Of a stretch of 64,000 nucleotides of DNA, positions 1 to 11,276 are shown one piece after another; within the stretch, counting starts at the first letter, position 1, and each line of letters begins with the position of its first letter. This DNA is from Mastigamoeba balamuthi (Eukaryota; Evosea; Mastigamoebida; Mastigamoebidae), in assembly GCA_902651635.1 (NCBI GenBank), contig CACRSC010000038.1, positions 241,659-305,658 on the forward strand, written 5' to 3'. The position numbers were made by a program, and so were the translations under genes. The notes beneath the pieces were generated by a model. It had not been told where the DNA came from, searched no databases, and saw only the letters and a list, made by a program, of their open reading frames with translations.

Positions 1-3000
1 GCAGCGTCCAGTGGAAGCTCGTGATCTGCTCCGCGAGCTCCCTCGCGTCCATCCCCTGTAGCAACTTCGCCAGCCCCTCGTCCGCGGAGTCCTTTGCCTG
101 GACGGCCACTGGAGTGAGCCGAGTGGCTCACAGCGGAGTGGCTACGAACCATGTCGAACTGCAGGACTGGCTTCTTGATGCCCGCCAAGAAGTCCTCCAC
201 AGTCTGGCTCTCCGTGACGCAGTTCTTGCCGAAGTGCTCGCACAGCTGCTGCACCACCTGCGGGGCATCGCTCGACAGTTCCTCGCCCCGAAGTCGCGCC
301 CACCTGCAGATGATCCGCGCGATCCTCTCCTGCTTCCTGCGCCTCCAAGAGGCCGCGTCGCCCTCGCACGACTCGCTGACAGACGTGTGCAGCTCGAACA
401 GACGCGCTCGCAGCTCCTCGTGCGTGGCGAAGTACTGGTACGTCAGCAGGATGTGGTACGGGAACACCTCCTCGTGGTAGTGCTCGTCCGCGAGCTTCTC
501 CAGCAGCATGCGCAGAGAGGCCTGCTTCACCAGCGCGTGCTCGCCGTCGGCTGCGACCTCGTAGATGATCTCTCCGGTACTCTGTGCCCGCGCAGGTAAG
601 ACAAGCAGGGAGGGCCATGAGGCGGACCTGGAAGACGCTCTCGTAGTGGAGGAGCATCGACCTCACCACGAGCGCTGTCTCGCAGGCGTTCGTGTGCGCT
701 GCCTTCTCAGAGCTGGGACGCAACGATTTCAGTTCGCGGGATGACGATAACGGCGACGCACCGTAGTACCAGCGGGCCTAGGCAGTTGGGAATGACCTCG
801 AGGGCCTTGTCGCGGTCGATGCGAGGGTTCATGAGGAAGTTGAGACGCAGGGAGCTGATCACGTGCTGCAGCACCGCGCGGTTGCACTCGGGGAGCGACC
901 ACACAGCGGGCAGCAGCACGTTTGTCGAGTACACAGCGTCGTTGGCCCCCTCTGTGCACTGAAGGAACTGCGGCTGCAGAGAGTACGGGACGAGCGGTGT
1001 TGGGAGTTTGTCGAAGAACTCGAGGAACAGCCCGACGACAACGCGGTTGTCGCTCACTTCTGTGAAGTCGACCACTCCCTCTGAAACACCGCGTGAGTAA
1101 AAGCAGGTGTGAATGCCTCTCACTAGAGTCTATGTCCTCTGCCAGGCGGGTGACCGCAGATTGCACTGCGTCCTGCTTGCTGTCGAAGAGCTCAGCAATG
1201 CTGGACACGTCCGAGTTTGCGAGCCTGGAGGTTTGTGAGGTGGGGGGAAGAGAAAGGAGGGCACTTCTCGAAGTGTGAGATGAATTTGTCGACGATCTTG
1301 GGGATGAAGAGGATCTGGCCACCAGCATTGACGAGCTCTTCCAGGTCGACACCGAACGTCTTTGGCTTTCCCGACCTCTGTAGCGAACGTGAGCGCTCTG
1401 GGCACACTCAGCATCTCTATGCTCACCGGCCTGTATTTGTCGGTGAGGGACTTGCACTGGACTTTGCGCTTGCCCGATGGGCTGCTGGGACGCCGCGGCC
1501 TCGTCGCTTTGCTGTCCGCCTCCTCCTCGACCTCGATCTCTCGCCTCAAGAGGTCCATGTCCGCGGCGAACCTGCCCACGTAGCGCGTCACCTCGAGCGA
1601 GCGCCGTTTCCACTTGCGCAGGAACCCCTTGGCCGGCTTCGGGTTCTCGGAGCCCTCGTGGTGCTTCTTCCCGGCCTTCTCGAGAGCGGCCGCCACATCT
1701 CCTTCGCTTCCTGAGCTGAGAGCTGCCACGACTTCCGAGTCGCCTGACTCGCCAATCGACTCGCTGAGCTGCGAGGTCGAGTCGGTGTCGTCCATGAACG
1801 CGACCGACAGGACCGACTTGCGCCTCTCGCGCACAGATCCCGTTGCAGAGGCCTCGCTGACGAGGGCGCTGCCCGAGGGAGTGTCTGCGGCAGAGACGAG
1901 AATGTCCGGGATGTCCTCCGAGTCGCACGAACTGGTGTCGCTCAGGGCCTCGCCGATGGCCGGCGAGAGCATCACGGCCTTCCTGCGCTCCTTTTGCTCC
2001 CTGTGACGCTCGGCGATCTCCTTGCGTAGCTTCTCTCTGGCGCCCCTGCGCATCTTGTTCGCGTCGGCCGAGTCCTGCATTTTGCTCAGGGCGGACCGCA
2101 GCTCAGGCGATGCGCATCCGACACTCGCCTCCTTCTGCGAGGCGTCAGCATCGCTCTGCGGGGCTTCCGACACAAGCGGAGTCTGTCCCGTGCCGCCGTC
2201 AGCAGCTTGGGTGCTTGCTGCGACCGACTGCTTCTGATCGTCAGCATGCTGCCCGGCAGGTTCCTGCGACTCGCTCCCATTCTTGCCCGGCTCAGTGGTC
2301 TTGTCATCGCTACGCGCTGGAGCTGCGCCCTCGAAACGAGCAGTTGCTGCCGCACCAGTGGCAGCTGCTCGGAGTCTCTCCAGAGCTTTCTTTCTCGCAT
2401 CCTCGATCTGCTTTCTCTTGGATTCCGAGTCGCTTGCGAGCTGTCCGTTCTCTGGTTGCGGGGATGCCTCTCGAGAATCTCGCGACCCGGCATTGGCTGC
2501 TGTCTCCTGTTCTTGGCTCTGCTCTTCCTCGGTGACTCTCTTGGCGTCTTCCTCCTGGGAGAGCTTTTGCTCGTCGGCCTGCTTGTGGCGCTGCTCGTCG
2601 TCGAGGGCTTTTTTCTTGTTCTCTTCGTCCTGCCTCGTCCGAGACTGCGCCTCGGCCGCTGCTCGCTCTTCTTCAGCTTGCTTGCGTCGGAGGTCTTCTT
2701 CCTCGAGATCCCGTCTCGCCCTTTCAGCTTCGAGACGAGCATCCTCTCTCTTGCGTTCCTCGGCGATTCGCTCTTCCTCGGCCTGCTTGAGTTTCAGCTG
2801 CTCCCTGATTTCAGCCTCTCGGGCAAGGCGCTCTTCTTCGGCCTTACGACGCATTTCGTCCTCCTTCGCGAGGCGCTCCTCCTCCGCTTTCTTCAGACGC
2901 AGAGCTTCTTCGACGGCTCGCTTGGCAGCTGCTTCTTGTGCAAGCTTCTCTTCCTCGGCCCTCCTGAGTCGCTCGGAATCTTCGAGGGCTTTGGCTTGCT

Positions 3001-5003
3001 CTTCAGCCTTCCGACGAAGTTCGTCCTCATGTGCCTTGGCGGCTGCCAGGCGTTCCTGCTCCGCCCGGTTGCGCTTCTCTTCGACCGCTCGCTGCTCCTC
3101 TTCTTCCCGTATCCTTCGCTGGCGGAGTTCTTCCTCGACCTGCTTGCGCCGCAATGTTTCGGCGGCGGCACGTTCCTCTTCGGCCTTCTGGCGCCGTTCT
3201 TCCTCTTCCCGTGCCCGAGCCTGAGCCTCCTTGGCGAGGCGTTGCTCTTCTGCCTGCCTGCGGTTCTCTTTCTCGAAGGCTTGCCTGGCTTCGGCAGCAG
3301 CAAGGCGCTCTTCTTCGTCTTTGCGACGCCGCTCCTCTGCTTCATGCCTCGCCTCAGCTTCCTTGGCCTCCCTTTCCTTGCGCTCTTGCGCGAGCCGTTC
3401 TTCCTCCGCCAGCTTGCGTCTGAGCGCCTCTTGAGCAAGGCGTTCCTCTTCGGCTTTCTTGCGAGCGGCTTCCTCTTGCGCCTCCTTAGCGAGACGTTGT
3501 GCTTCGGCCTGCTTGCGGCGGTTCTCTTCCTCCAGAGCCTGTCTTGCTTTGGCAGCAGCTAGCTTCTCCTCCTCTTCCTTCTTGCGGCGCTGGTCCTCAG
3601 CTGCGCGCCTCGCCTCTTCTTCCTTTGCGAGTCGTTCTTCCTCCGCCTGCTTGCGTCTGAGCGCCTCCTGAGCAAGGCGCTCCTCCTCGGCCTTCTTGCG
3701 GGCCGCTTCCTCTTGTGCCTCCTTGGCGAGGCGCTGGGCTTCGGCTTGCTTGCGTAGGTTCTCTTCCTCAAGAGCCTGTCTTGCTTTGGCAGCGGCCATG
3801 CGCTTTTCTTCGTACTTCCTGCGACTGTCCTCGACGCGCTTTCTCTCCTCCTCCTCCTTTCGTTCCTGTGCGAGTCGCTCTTCCTCGGCTTGCTTGAGCT
3901 TCAGAGCCTCCCGCTCTCGGGTAAGTCGCTCTTCTGCCTCCTTGCGCGCTGCGCGCTCCTGCTCCTCCTTCTCTTTGGCGAGGCGCTGTGCCTCGGCCTC
4001 AGCCTGCTTCCGAAGCTTCTCTTCTTCGATGGCCTTCTGCGCTTTGGCGGAGGCCACGCGTTGCTCTTCGTCCCTCCTGCGGCACTCCGCCTCCGCGCGA
4101 CCCCTCTCCGCTTCTTTGGCTTCCCTCTGCTTCCGCTCCCGCGCGAGCCGCTCTTCCTCGGCCTGCTTGCGCTTCAGCTCCTCAGCTGCGAGGCGTTCCT
4201 CCTCTGCCTTCTTGCGACGAGCGTCGTCCTCTGCCTCTGCTCGGCGCCTGGCCTCGGCTTCCTTGCGGCGGCCCTCCTCGGCCAGGGCCTCCATTGCCTC
4301 CATTGCCTTCGCCTCTACTTCGCCGGCGTTCTTCTCGGCCTGAGTGCAAGGGCTCGGCTGAGGCTCCGGGTTTCCGGGCTTCTGTTCCACCGAGACCTTG
4401 GGCTTGCCCGAACCTTCGCTCGCGCTGCGGGCTGCAGAGGAGCTCTGGGCGAAGCGTGAGCGTGGGGACTGCCGGTTCTGCGCCGCGTACCTCGGGCTTG
4501 TGCTCGTTGCGCTCGTCCGCGCGTGTGGTCGCCTGCTTCGCGGCCGGCGGCGGGTCCACTGCGATCCTGCCTCTCCTCCCCGCGGGCTGCTCGGGCGCAG
4601 CCGCGACCGGCGGTTGCTGAGCTGGGGCTGCGCCGCCGTCAGTGCGATCCGCCCTGACGGCCTGAGCCTGAGAACGGCCCCGCGAGTGCATCGTTTTCGC
4701 GGCCTTTTCGGTTTCCGCCGGGTGTCGCCCCGGAGACGCCGAGGCCTTGGGGACGTCGGGCCTGGGCTTGGGCGAGACCGAATCGCGCCCCTTGGAGCGC
4801 CGGGAGCGCGCGGTGGCGCCCCGGGGGACGCGGTTTCCTGCAGCAGTTCTGATCGGCCAAATGTCGGGCAGGTGCGAGGCGATTGCGCGCGACAGGAGCG
4901 GGAGGGGCGACGGGAGGACGCCCGTCTGGACCAGGATCCCCGCCAGCCCGCACAGAGACGCGACTATGCCGGCGAGCAACACGAGCATTCTCGAAAAGGT
5001 CAA
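1..5003 (-). CDS. RhoGAP-RasGEF signalling protein with N-terminal membrane segment and long charged repeat (3' partial)
   Basis: Multi-exon gene read on the minus strand from ATG at 5003; it runs off the window. Exons that keep frame: 5003-4491, 4444-1427, 1377-1265, 1224-1124, 1080-762, 712-628, 581-150, 97-1 (introns 40-52 nt). About 1559 residues are visible. The N-terminus has a hydrophobic stretch (residues 5-28), so it may be membrane-inserted. A basic/proline-rich linker follows, then about 600 residues rich in E, K, R, A and Q. Exons around 1427-628 encode a RhoGAP domain (FGVDLEELV, then VVVGLFLEFFDKLP and later NCLGPLVLR). Next comes a RasGEF N-terminal (REM) domain (LRMLLEKLADEHYH, ILLTYQYFATHEEL), and the last visible codons (ARELAEQITSFHW) match the start of a RasGEF catalytic domain. 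The family role is to switch off Rho GTPases and load Ras with GTP; the combination here is inferred to couple both. Splice sites were chosen by frame and domain continuity. Confidence 0.85.
2530..4300 (-). repeat. Repeat-encoded charged coiled-coil region
   Basis: This part of the RhoGAP-RasGEF gene encodes short units such as RRKQAEEERLAKE and AAAKARQALEEEN, repeated many times. A longer unit of roughly 80 residues (from AAAKARQALEEEN to KKAEEERLAQEALRRK) occurs at least twice nearly unchanged, so it probably grew by tandem duplication. The pattern predicts a long single alpha-helix or coiled coil. Confidence 0.75.
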
Positions 5004-5077
5004 TGATATTTAGTTCTCCTGATTGCGCTATCTCCGCGATTTCGATTTCAGATTTGTGAATTTCAGTTTGGAAAAAA

Positions 5078-6814
5078 TCAAACTGGCCTGGGAAAGGTGC
5101 TAGCCAGCAGGGCCTCCCGGAGGCTCCCGCGCGGGATCCTGTTGGCCTGCGACCTCACGTCCGACTGCCGCACCGCAGGGGCGTCGCTCTCGTCCGCCAC
5201 GAGCCCCGCCTCCTCGAGCCACTCGCCGAACCCGCCGAAGTCGCTCAGGTCGACGCAGTTGAGCTCGAAAGCCCTCCGCACGACAGCCCTCGTCTCCTCG
5301 GGAGCCACGTGCGCGAGCGCCCACGCGCAGTCGGCGACCACCGCGGGGAACTCGTCGATGCAGCGCGGCTCGGCGACGGGGACGAGCAGCAGCGCCGTGC
5401 ACGACTCTGCGAGCTCCGCGTGCATCTCCGCGACGAGACCCAGCAGCTCCGCCATGCGGCCGCGCCCGTAGAAGTAGTACGCGGGGTCGTGGAGCACCTC
5501 GCGGATGGCGTCGATGTGCTCGGGCCGCGAGACCAGCCGCGAGAGGGCCATCTCGAGCGGCGGCTCGACCCAGTCGCCCACGCCCTCGTCGAGGCACGCG
5601 TGGCAGCGCACGAGGCGCGGGACGAGCCCCGAGGCGTACTGCCGCACGCTCTCGGCGCTAGGGAGGCCGCTCGGCGGCAGCCCCCCGCACTGGCGCGGGC
5701 GGACGTCCGACTGCGTTGTCATCCTGCCAGTGCCGGCGCTCGAGAGGTTCTCGAGCACAAGCGACGCCCAGTACGGGGCCCAGCTCTCAGCCCCGGAGGT
5801 CCTCCAGAGCGCGGGGTCCATGATCATCCTGCAGATGCCGTCGACGGCATCTGATGGTGGGGGAGGCCAGTCAGCTGACCGGGAGAGGGTGCGCGCAAGG
5901 AAGGGCTGCCTACTCTGGAGGTGGGAGGTGGGCTCTGACATGCAGTGGGCAGCGATGGCCTCGAGGGCTCGGGCGAACGCTGGCGTGGGCTTCACGTCGA
6001 GCACGCCGATCTCGCCGGCCTTCCTCTTGGGCTCTCCCAGCTCCAGCAGCCTCCTGAGGCACTTGGGGTACCCGAACCCTGGGGCGGTCGGTGCCGTGGG
6101 TCAGAAGGCCGCGTGCTGTGCGGCGTGTGGGGCTGGGGGAACGGGTAGCACACCGGGGGGCAGGGCAAGCAGGCGGAAGTCGTCTGGAGGGCACGCGGTC
6201 AGGTGTGACGGCACGTCGAGGATGCTCAGCATCGGCGGCCTGTCCCTCGCCAGCCTCGCCGGCGGCTGGCACTCTGTCTTGTGTCTCTGTCCCCCGCGCG
6301 CGTGTGTCAGACGGCGCACACAGCGCAGGAACGCCAATCGGCACAGAGAGGGGGGACACGAGGGGGCGAGATANNNNNNNNNNNNNNNNNNNNNNNNNGA
6401 CACGAGGGGGCGGAGATATGGGGATGAGAGCTGGGAGGCGGAGCTCACAGGCCAGTCTGCTCTCTGGCAGGCCTCGCTGCAGTAGTAGCACGCCAGGCAC
6501 CGCCCGCACTTCTTCAGCTTCAGTCGGCTGTGGCCCGGCGAGAGGGCTTCGGGGGCGGGGCCCGGGGGGGACGGCGGGGCGCTGGGGGTGTCGGGCTCGT
6601 CCCAGACGGTCGCCAGGCAGCAGCGGCAGCCGCGGCGCGGGTTGAGGCGGACGGCGCAGGAGCGGCACAGCACGTCGCGGGCCACGCGGACCAGCGAGGC
6701 GCTGTGGGCCCTGCACGAGCTGCACTCGCCCTCGGGCGCCGCGTACTGCGCGCGGAAGAGGGAGCCCCTTCGCATCAAACGTTTGATCTCTGTGAAAATA
6801 TCTCCTTCGAACAA
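5078..6814 (-). CDS. MYND zinc-finger protein
   Basis: Exons 6814-6449, 6286-6154 and 6078-5078 join in frame to about 499 residues. Cysteine pairs near the N-terminus (CSSCRAHS, CRSC, CRCC) are followed by a MYND finger, CGRCLACYYCSEACQRADWP, whose last ligands RHKTEC lie in exon 2, so the first intron splits the finger. MYND fingers bind short proline-rich peptides and sit in transcription or chromatin regulators. The remaining 370 residues are helical and I do not recognise them; no SET domain was seen. The first intron is about 162 nt as given and contains an assembly gap. The gene is head-to-head with the WG-repeat gene, 74 bp apart. Confidence 0.75.
6355..6418. repeat. Minisatellite flanking an assembly gap (25 N at 6374-6398)
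   Basis: The N run is bordered on the left by 6355-6373 (gacacgagggggcgagata) and on the right by 6399-6418, the same unit with one extra g. Copies of one unit on both sides of a gap mean a tandem repeat inside the first MYND-gene intron was not resolved. The true intron length is therefore unknown. Confidence 0.8.
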
Positions 6815-6888
6815 AATCTGCCCTTGAATCTTTTCAATCTGAATTCTCCCGCCCGCTGTGGTTTGTTGAGCGCCAGTTCCGGAGTTGC
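6815..6888. promoter_or_regulatory. Short bidirectional promoter region
   Basis: Only 74 bp separate the start codons of the MYND gene (minus) and the WG-repeat gene (plus). The left half is AT-rich (gaaaatatctcc, tcttttcaatctgaattc) in a GC-rich setting, so both 5' UTRs and promoters must share or overlap this stretch. No specific motif can be assigned. Confidence 0.4.
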
Positions 6889-9800
6889 ATGCTTGGCGCG
6901 GAGAACCAGGTAGAGCCCGTCATCATCCCCTTCGAGCCCGCGCGCCCTGTGCCCGTGCGATCCCCGTCGCTCGTCTTTTTTTCTGTTGCGACCGCCCACG
7001 GCGCCTTCGGGCTCCCGCGCTGATACGAATCGGCGCCAAGAGGGCTGAGGGAGCGCCCGACGGCGCGCAGCGCGTGTGGCGGCACGTGGCCCCGACCGTG
7101 TGGAACCTCGTGAGGGCCATCGGCGCCTCGAGCGCTGCCGCCCCCGAGCCATCCCGCGGTCAGGCAGCGGCTCCCTCCACGGCGGCGCCTTCGGACTGGG
7201 GCGGCTCTCGGCCGCCTCTGCGCGATTCCTCATCGGGCGGCGGTTCGAATCCGCGCGACCGCAAGGATTTTGCTGCCAGCGAGCATTCGCTGGACCGCGC
7301 AGGCTCTTGGTCAAACCCGAGCCAGCAGGGCGGCTGGGGAGGTCGCCGGGGCGATGCCCCCGCCACCCCGTCCTCCCCGCCGCTCGAGAAGAGCACCTCG
7401 TGGTCCGGCCGCTCGTCGTCGCCGCCAGCTGACTCGGCTCCCCGGGAGAGGCAGCACAGCGGCTGGGGCGGTTCTCACGAGTCGCCCAGCAAGGGCTCCG
7501 GCCCTGCAAGGCCCGGCCGCTCGTCGTCGCCGCCGGCAGACTCGCGTCCGCCGGAGCAGGGCGGCTGGGGCAGCTCGCAGGCCTCGGCAGGCAAGGGCTC
7601 GTGGTCCGGACACCCGTCGTCGCCACCGGAGAGGCGCAGCGGCTGGGGCAGCAGCGCCCAGGACTCGGCGTCCAAGGGCTCGTGGCATGGCCGCTCGTCG
7701 TCGCCGCCGGCTGACTCGCGGACCCAAGGGCAGTCGGGCGGCTGGGGCAACGCGTGGTCGCAGGCCGAGGCAGGCAAGGGCACGTGGCAAGGACGCTCGA
7801 CGTCCCCGCCAGCAGACTCGGCGCAGCGGGAGAAGCACAGCGACTGGGGCAGCACACAAGCGTCTGGGAGCAAGATCTCGTGGTCGTCGTGCAGCTCGGG
7901 CAGCTGGGGCAACGTGGGGTCGGCGTGCACCTGGGGGAAGAGCCCAGGCACCCCTGCCGCGCGCTCTGGGCCGCCCGATACTCTCCCAGCCGAGAGGAGC
8001 AGCGGTTCCGGTTGGGGGGCAGCGAAGCCCAGCTCGGCCTCGTGGGGCTCTGGCTCTGCGGGCCCCGCTGAGGTGGATCGAGATCATTCCCGATCGCCGA
8101 CTGACAACCGCGCGGCGGAGAAGTGCGCAAGCGGGTCCGACTGGGGGACCAAGCCCTCAGCATCATGGGGCTCGAGTTCCGCGGGGAGCCGGGACAAGGA
8201 CACGCCATCCGGGTCGCCTGACCCTCGTTCGAAGGACAAGCCGAGTGCCCAGAGCTGGGGATCTGCAGAGGCTGATCCCAAGAGCGCGTCTTGGGGGTCT
8301 ACGCGGTCACAAGGCCAGCAGACGTGGTCAACTAGCACTAATTCCAGCTGGGGAAAAGCGGGCGCCTCGTGCACGTGGGGAAGAAGTCCATCCCAGAAGT
8401 CCTCTGACCACCCGGGCGAGAGCCAGAGTGGCTGGGGAGACACCACTGGTTCCAAGCAGCCCTCGTGGGGTCAAGGCTCCAGGGATTACACTGGCCGGCG
8501 GAGCCCCTCTGTGCCAGAAAAGGAGATGGAGCAGCAGGCGACACCGGCGCCGGGTGCTACCGAGAGGAAGAGCGGAGGCTGGGGTGTGCCCGACCCGAGA
8601 AACACCAGCCCAAGGAGCACGAGTCCCCCTGTGCACGACAGCCCCAGAGATTCCCCGGGGCAGAGGGACGCGAAGAGCGGGCGGTCTAGCGACGCGCCGG
8701 CTGGGCCTATCGACCCCCGATCGACCTCGAAGAGTTCTGGGGCTGGATCTGGCTGGGGGAGCGTGGGCTCTTCGGTCAAGTGGGCCTCCACTGGATCTTG
8801 GGGGAATGTGGGCTCCACTTGCACGTGGGGGAGCGCTGCGAATTCGACAGCCCAGAAAGGCGCTGCTGCTCCAGCACCTTCTGATCCACGGCAGCCTCCG
8901 GACCAGCGAGACACGTGCGGTGCCTCTGGGTGGCAACGACCTGTACAAGGTGATTCGTCGGCCAAGTGTGCTGCCCCGTCCGCTGGTCCCAGAGATCCTC
9001 GTCTGGCAGGGAGCAGTTCTGCCAGTTCTGGAGGCTTTGAGGGCAGTGGCCCTGGCAGCCAAGAGGTATCTGCCACCTCGGCAACTGCCTGGGGTGGCGC
9101 CAAGTCTGCGGTGGAGAGCAGAGAGCAGCAGCCTGGAGGTGGGTGGGAGGCCTCCCGGGCTCCGAGTCAAAGTGCTGTTGAGTCGATGCCCGACGGAGGT
9201 CAGCGAAGCAGCAGTCCGACCAACACGTGGGGTAAGAGCCAGCCCGATGCGCCAGGACCCGCTTCTGGAGCTTCCAGTGGCGGCTGGGGGAAGCAAAGCA
9301 GCGGCGGTGGATGGGGACAGAGCTCGAGCAGCACGTGGGGCCAAAACGGGGCAGAGAAGAGCTCGTCTGGCGCCACCTCCTCGTGGGGTAAGCCCGCTCT
9401 GCAACAAGAGGGCGATGTACCCCCTGTATCGTCGGGCGACAGCTGGGGAAAGCAGGGCAGCAATAGTGGCTGGGGACAGCAGAGCTCCGGTGGTGCGTGG
9501 GGGCAGAAAAGCCCCGATAAGAACTCTCCGTGGTCGAGCAGCACGACGCCGTCCTGGGGAAAGCCACGAGCCGAGTGCGAGAACGGCAATGCCCCCGCTG
9601 CTGCGGCTGCACCCACGGCGTCCTCTGGCGACTGGGGAAGCAAGGACTCTGGTGCTGGCGGTTGGGGCAGAGCAAGCGACGGTGGTGGCTGGGGGAAGCA
9701 GAGGTCGAGCTGGGGCTCTTCGGACGGACAGGGCAGGAGCTCCCGGCCGTCGGCCCCCTCAGCGGACATGCCTGAGCCGATAGAGGCGGATGGCTGGCAG

Positions 9801-10229
9801 AACACCAAAGGGCGCAAGCGGGAGTGGGAGAGCGATGGCTGGGGCCCTGCTGGGGAGCAGCAGGGAAAGAGCGTTGTGGAGTGCATGCTGGAGATCGAAA
9901 ACCCTCCCCACCTCGGGCACTTCAACTACGACCCGAACCAGTGCGTCAGAATCGACATCACAGGGCTGCCGGGCTACCTTTCGGAGCGCAAGGGCCCCGA
10001 GTACTTCAGCGCCCAGCGCGACAAGGTGGCCAACCTGTTCTCTCCGTTCTTCCAGAACATTCTCGGGCTCAACCTGATGGAGCGGAGTGGGGGCACCATT
10101 GCGCACGTGGTGTTGCCGAGAGAGCACACCAGCGCATTCGAGGAGTTTGTCGCCATGAAGTTCCCGGAACTAAGGGTCAGGATCAGCAAGAACCTCCCCC
10201 AGAAGCACCCCAGAGGAGGTCGCAGATGA
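6889..10229 (+). CDS. WG/GW-repeat protein, possible Argonaute-hook protein
   Basis: Best model: ATG at 6889, a 22-codon first exon (6889-6954), one intron (donor gtgcga at 6955, acceptor before 7041), then one exon to TGA at 10229, about 1084 residues. The donor/acceptor pair is tentative. From about residue 60 to 960 the chain is low complexity (S, G, P, K) with roughly 38 WG dipeptides, usually in S-x-W-G or G-G-W-G contexts. Such spaced WG/GW motifs are known Argonaute-binding hooks (GW182, plant SPT5L and NRPE1, ciliate Wag1), but they also occur in unrelated disordered proteins. The last 130 residues are ordered (VRIDITGLPGYLSER, FFQNILGLNLMERSGG) and I do not recognise that domain; it may be the functional core. 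No RNA-binding fold is evident. Confidence 0.7.
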
Positions 10230-10428
10230 CGAAGCAGAAAATGTGACGATTGGTTACTGATAGACTCCTTAACAGTGGTATCAGGTTGACATATGAGAGG
10301 TTGCTTTTTCCTTTCCTGAGCACGGCAAGGAGTTCAACTGTAGGAAGAATGATAAGCTCAGCTCTACTGGGGGTTTGATATGGATGTAGCGATTTCAACT
10401 GCACGCCACACAGAGATCCCATTCGTGA

Positions 10429-11171
10429 ATGAGAAATCGAGTGGTCATTGTTTTCGAAGATGAGCGTGTGGTCGAGTACTCAACTGAGTGTCTGAAGCTG
10501 CTGTTGGAGAAGTATGGCTTGCCCCTGAGCATAGGTAAGTACCCCATTGGCCACCAGCAAGGGAATGAGAACCCCTGCCCTTGAGAGTGCCCGCATTCCG
10601 CCAGGCGAGCTTACTGTCGACACTCCACCTCTGCGGCTCACAGCTAACGCGAGCACCTGTGCCCCATGCTTCACGGCCATGTTTTTCAGCTGCGCAGTGT
10701 GATGTTAGGCCACTGCTCGGCATACTGTCCTTTGTGGTCGTACGAGTTGGAATACTCGCTGCTGCTGGGCCCTGTACTCCCTATTTGAAGCAGCCTCCTT
10801 GATCAGAGCCGCCCCGGGGCGCTTCCTCGCCCTGCTCTTGCTGCAGGCTCTGGGGGGAAGGTCCATTGTCCAAAGATGCTACTACCAGACGAGGACAATG
10901 CCAATATGCAGATCTTCGTATCTCGCATGTCGCGGTTTTTCCGGTGAGGGTCTCGAATAGGATGCCTGCTAAAGCTGTCAGTCCCGCTATCGATTTCCCC
11001 CGGTTCGCCCACTTTGGGGCGCGGGTGTGTGCAGATCAGATAAATGTGGCATTTCCAGTCATTATCTCGATGTGGTCGGTTCCATTTGAGTGACCCGTAG
11101 TCGAGGCATTTGCAACGCACGCTGTGAACGAATGCCTGCAGCAAGCGGAGACACGCGCGTGGGAGTAATCA
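10429..11171 (+). CDS. Unrecognised multi-exon gene (model unresolved)
   Basis: ATG at 10429 opens a convincing reading frame (MRNRVVIVFEDERVVEY, then CLKLLLEKYGLPLSI) that stops being clean at a strong donor, gtaagt, at 10533. Further protein-like pieces follow: GELTVDTPPLRLTAN after 10605, MQIFVSRMSRFFR ending at a gtgagg donor near 10945, and AFATHAVNECLQQAETRAWE ending in TAA near 11170. They lie in different frames separated by plausible short introns. I could not join all parts with certainty, and the product matches no family I know. It could equally be a decaying gene. Confidence 0.35.
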
Positions 11172-11276
11172 AGGCCCACACCCACGTCAAAGATACCGGA
11201 CTGTTGCACAAGATTTTTCAGCTGCAGCGAGCTTGTTTTGTTGACTCAGAAACCTGAACCGAGGACCCTCTTGCGT

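Noticed and set aside
2207-3562. 451-residue hydrophobic open frame on the plus strand
   Set aside because: It is the antisense of the charged repeat: codons for E, K and A read backwards as L, F, S and G. It has no family motif, and the minus frame has clear RhoGAP/RasGEF continuity.
4469-4490. A 22-nt intron in the RhoGAP-RasGEF gene
   Set aside because: A 46-nt intron with the same donor (4445-4490) also keeps frame and fits the size of other introns in the gene.
7270-9783. 837-residue arginine/alanine-rich open frame on the plus strand
   Set aside because: Alternate frame of the WG-repeat gene, open only because the DNA is GC-rich; composition is non-specific.
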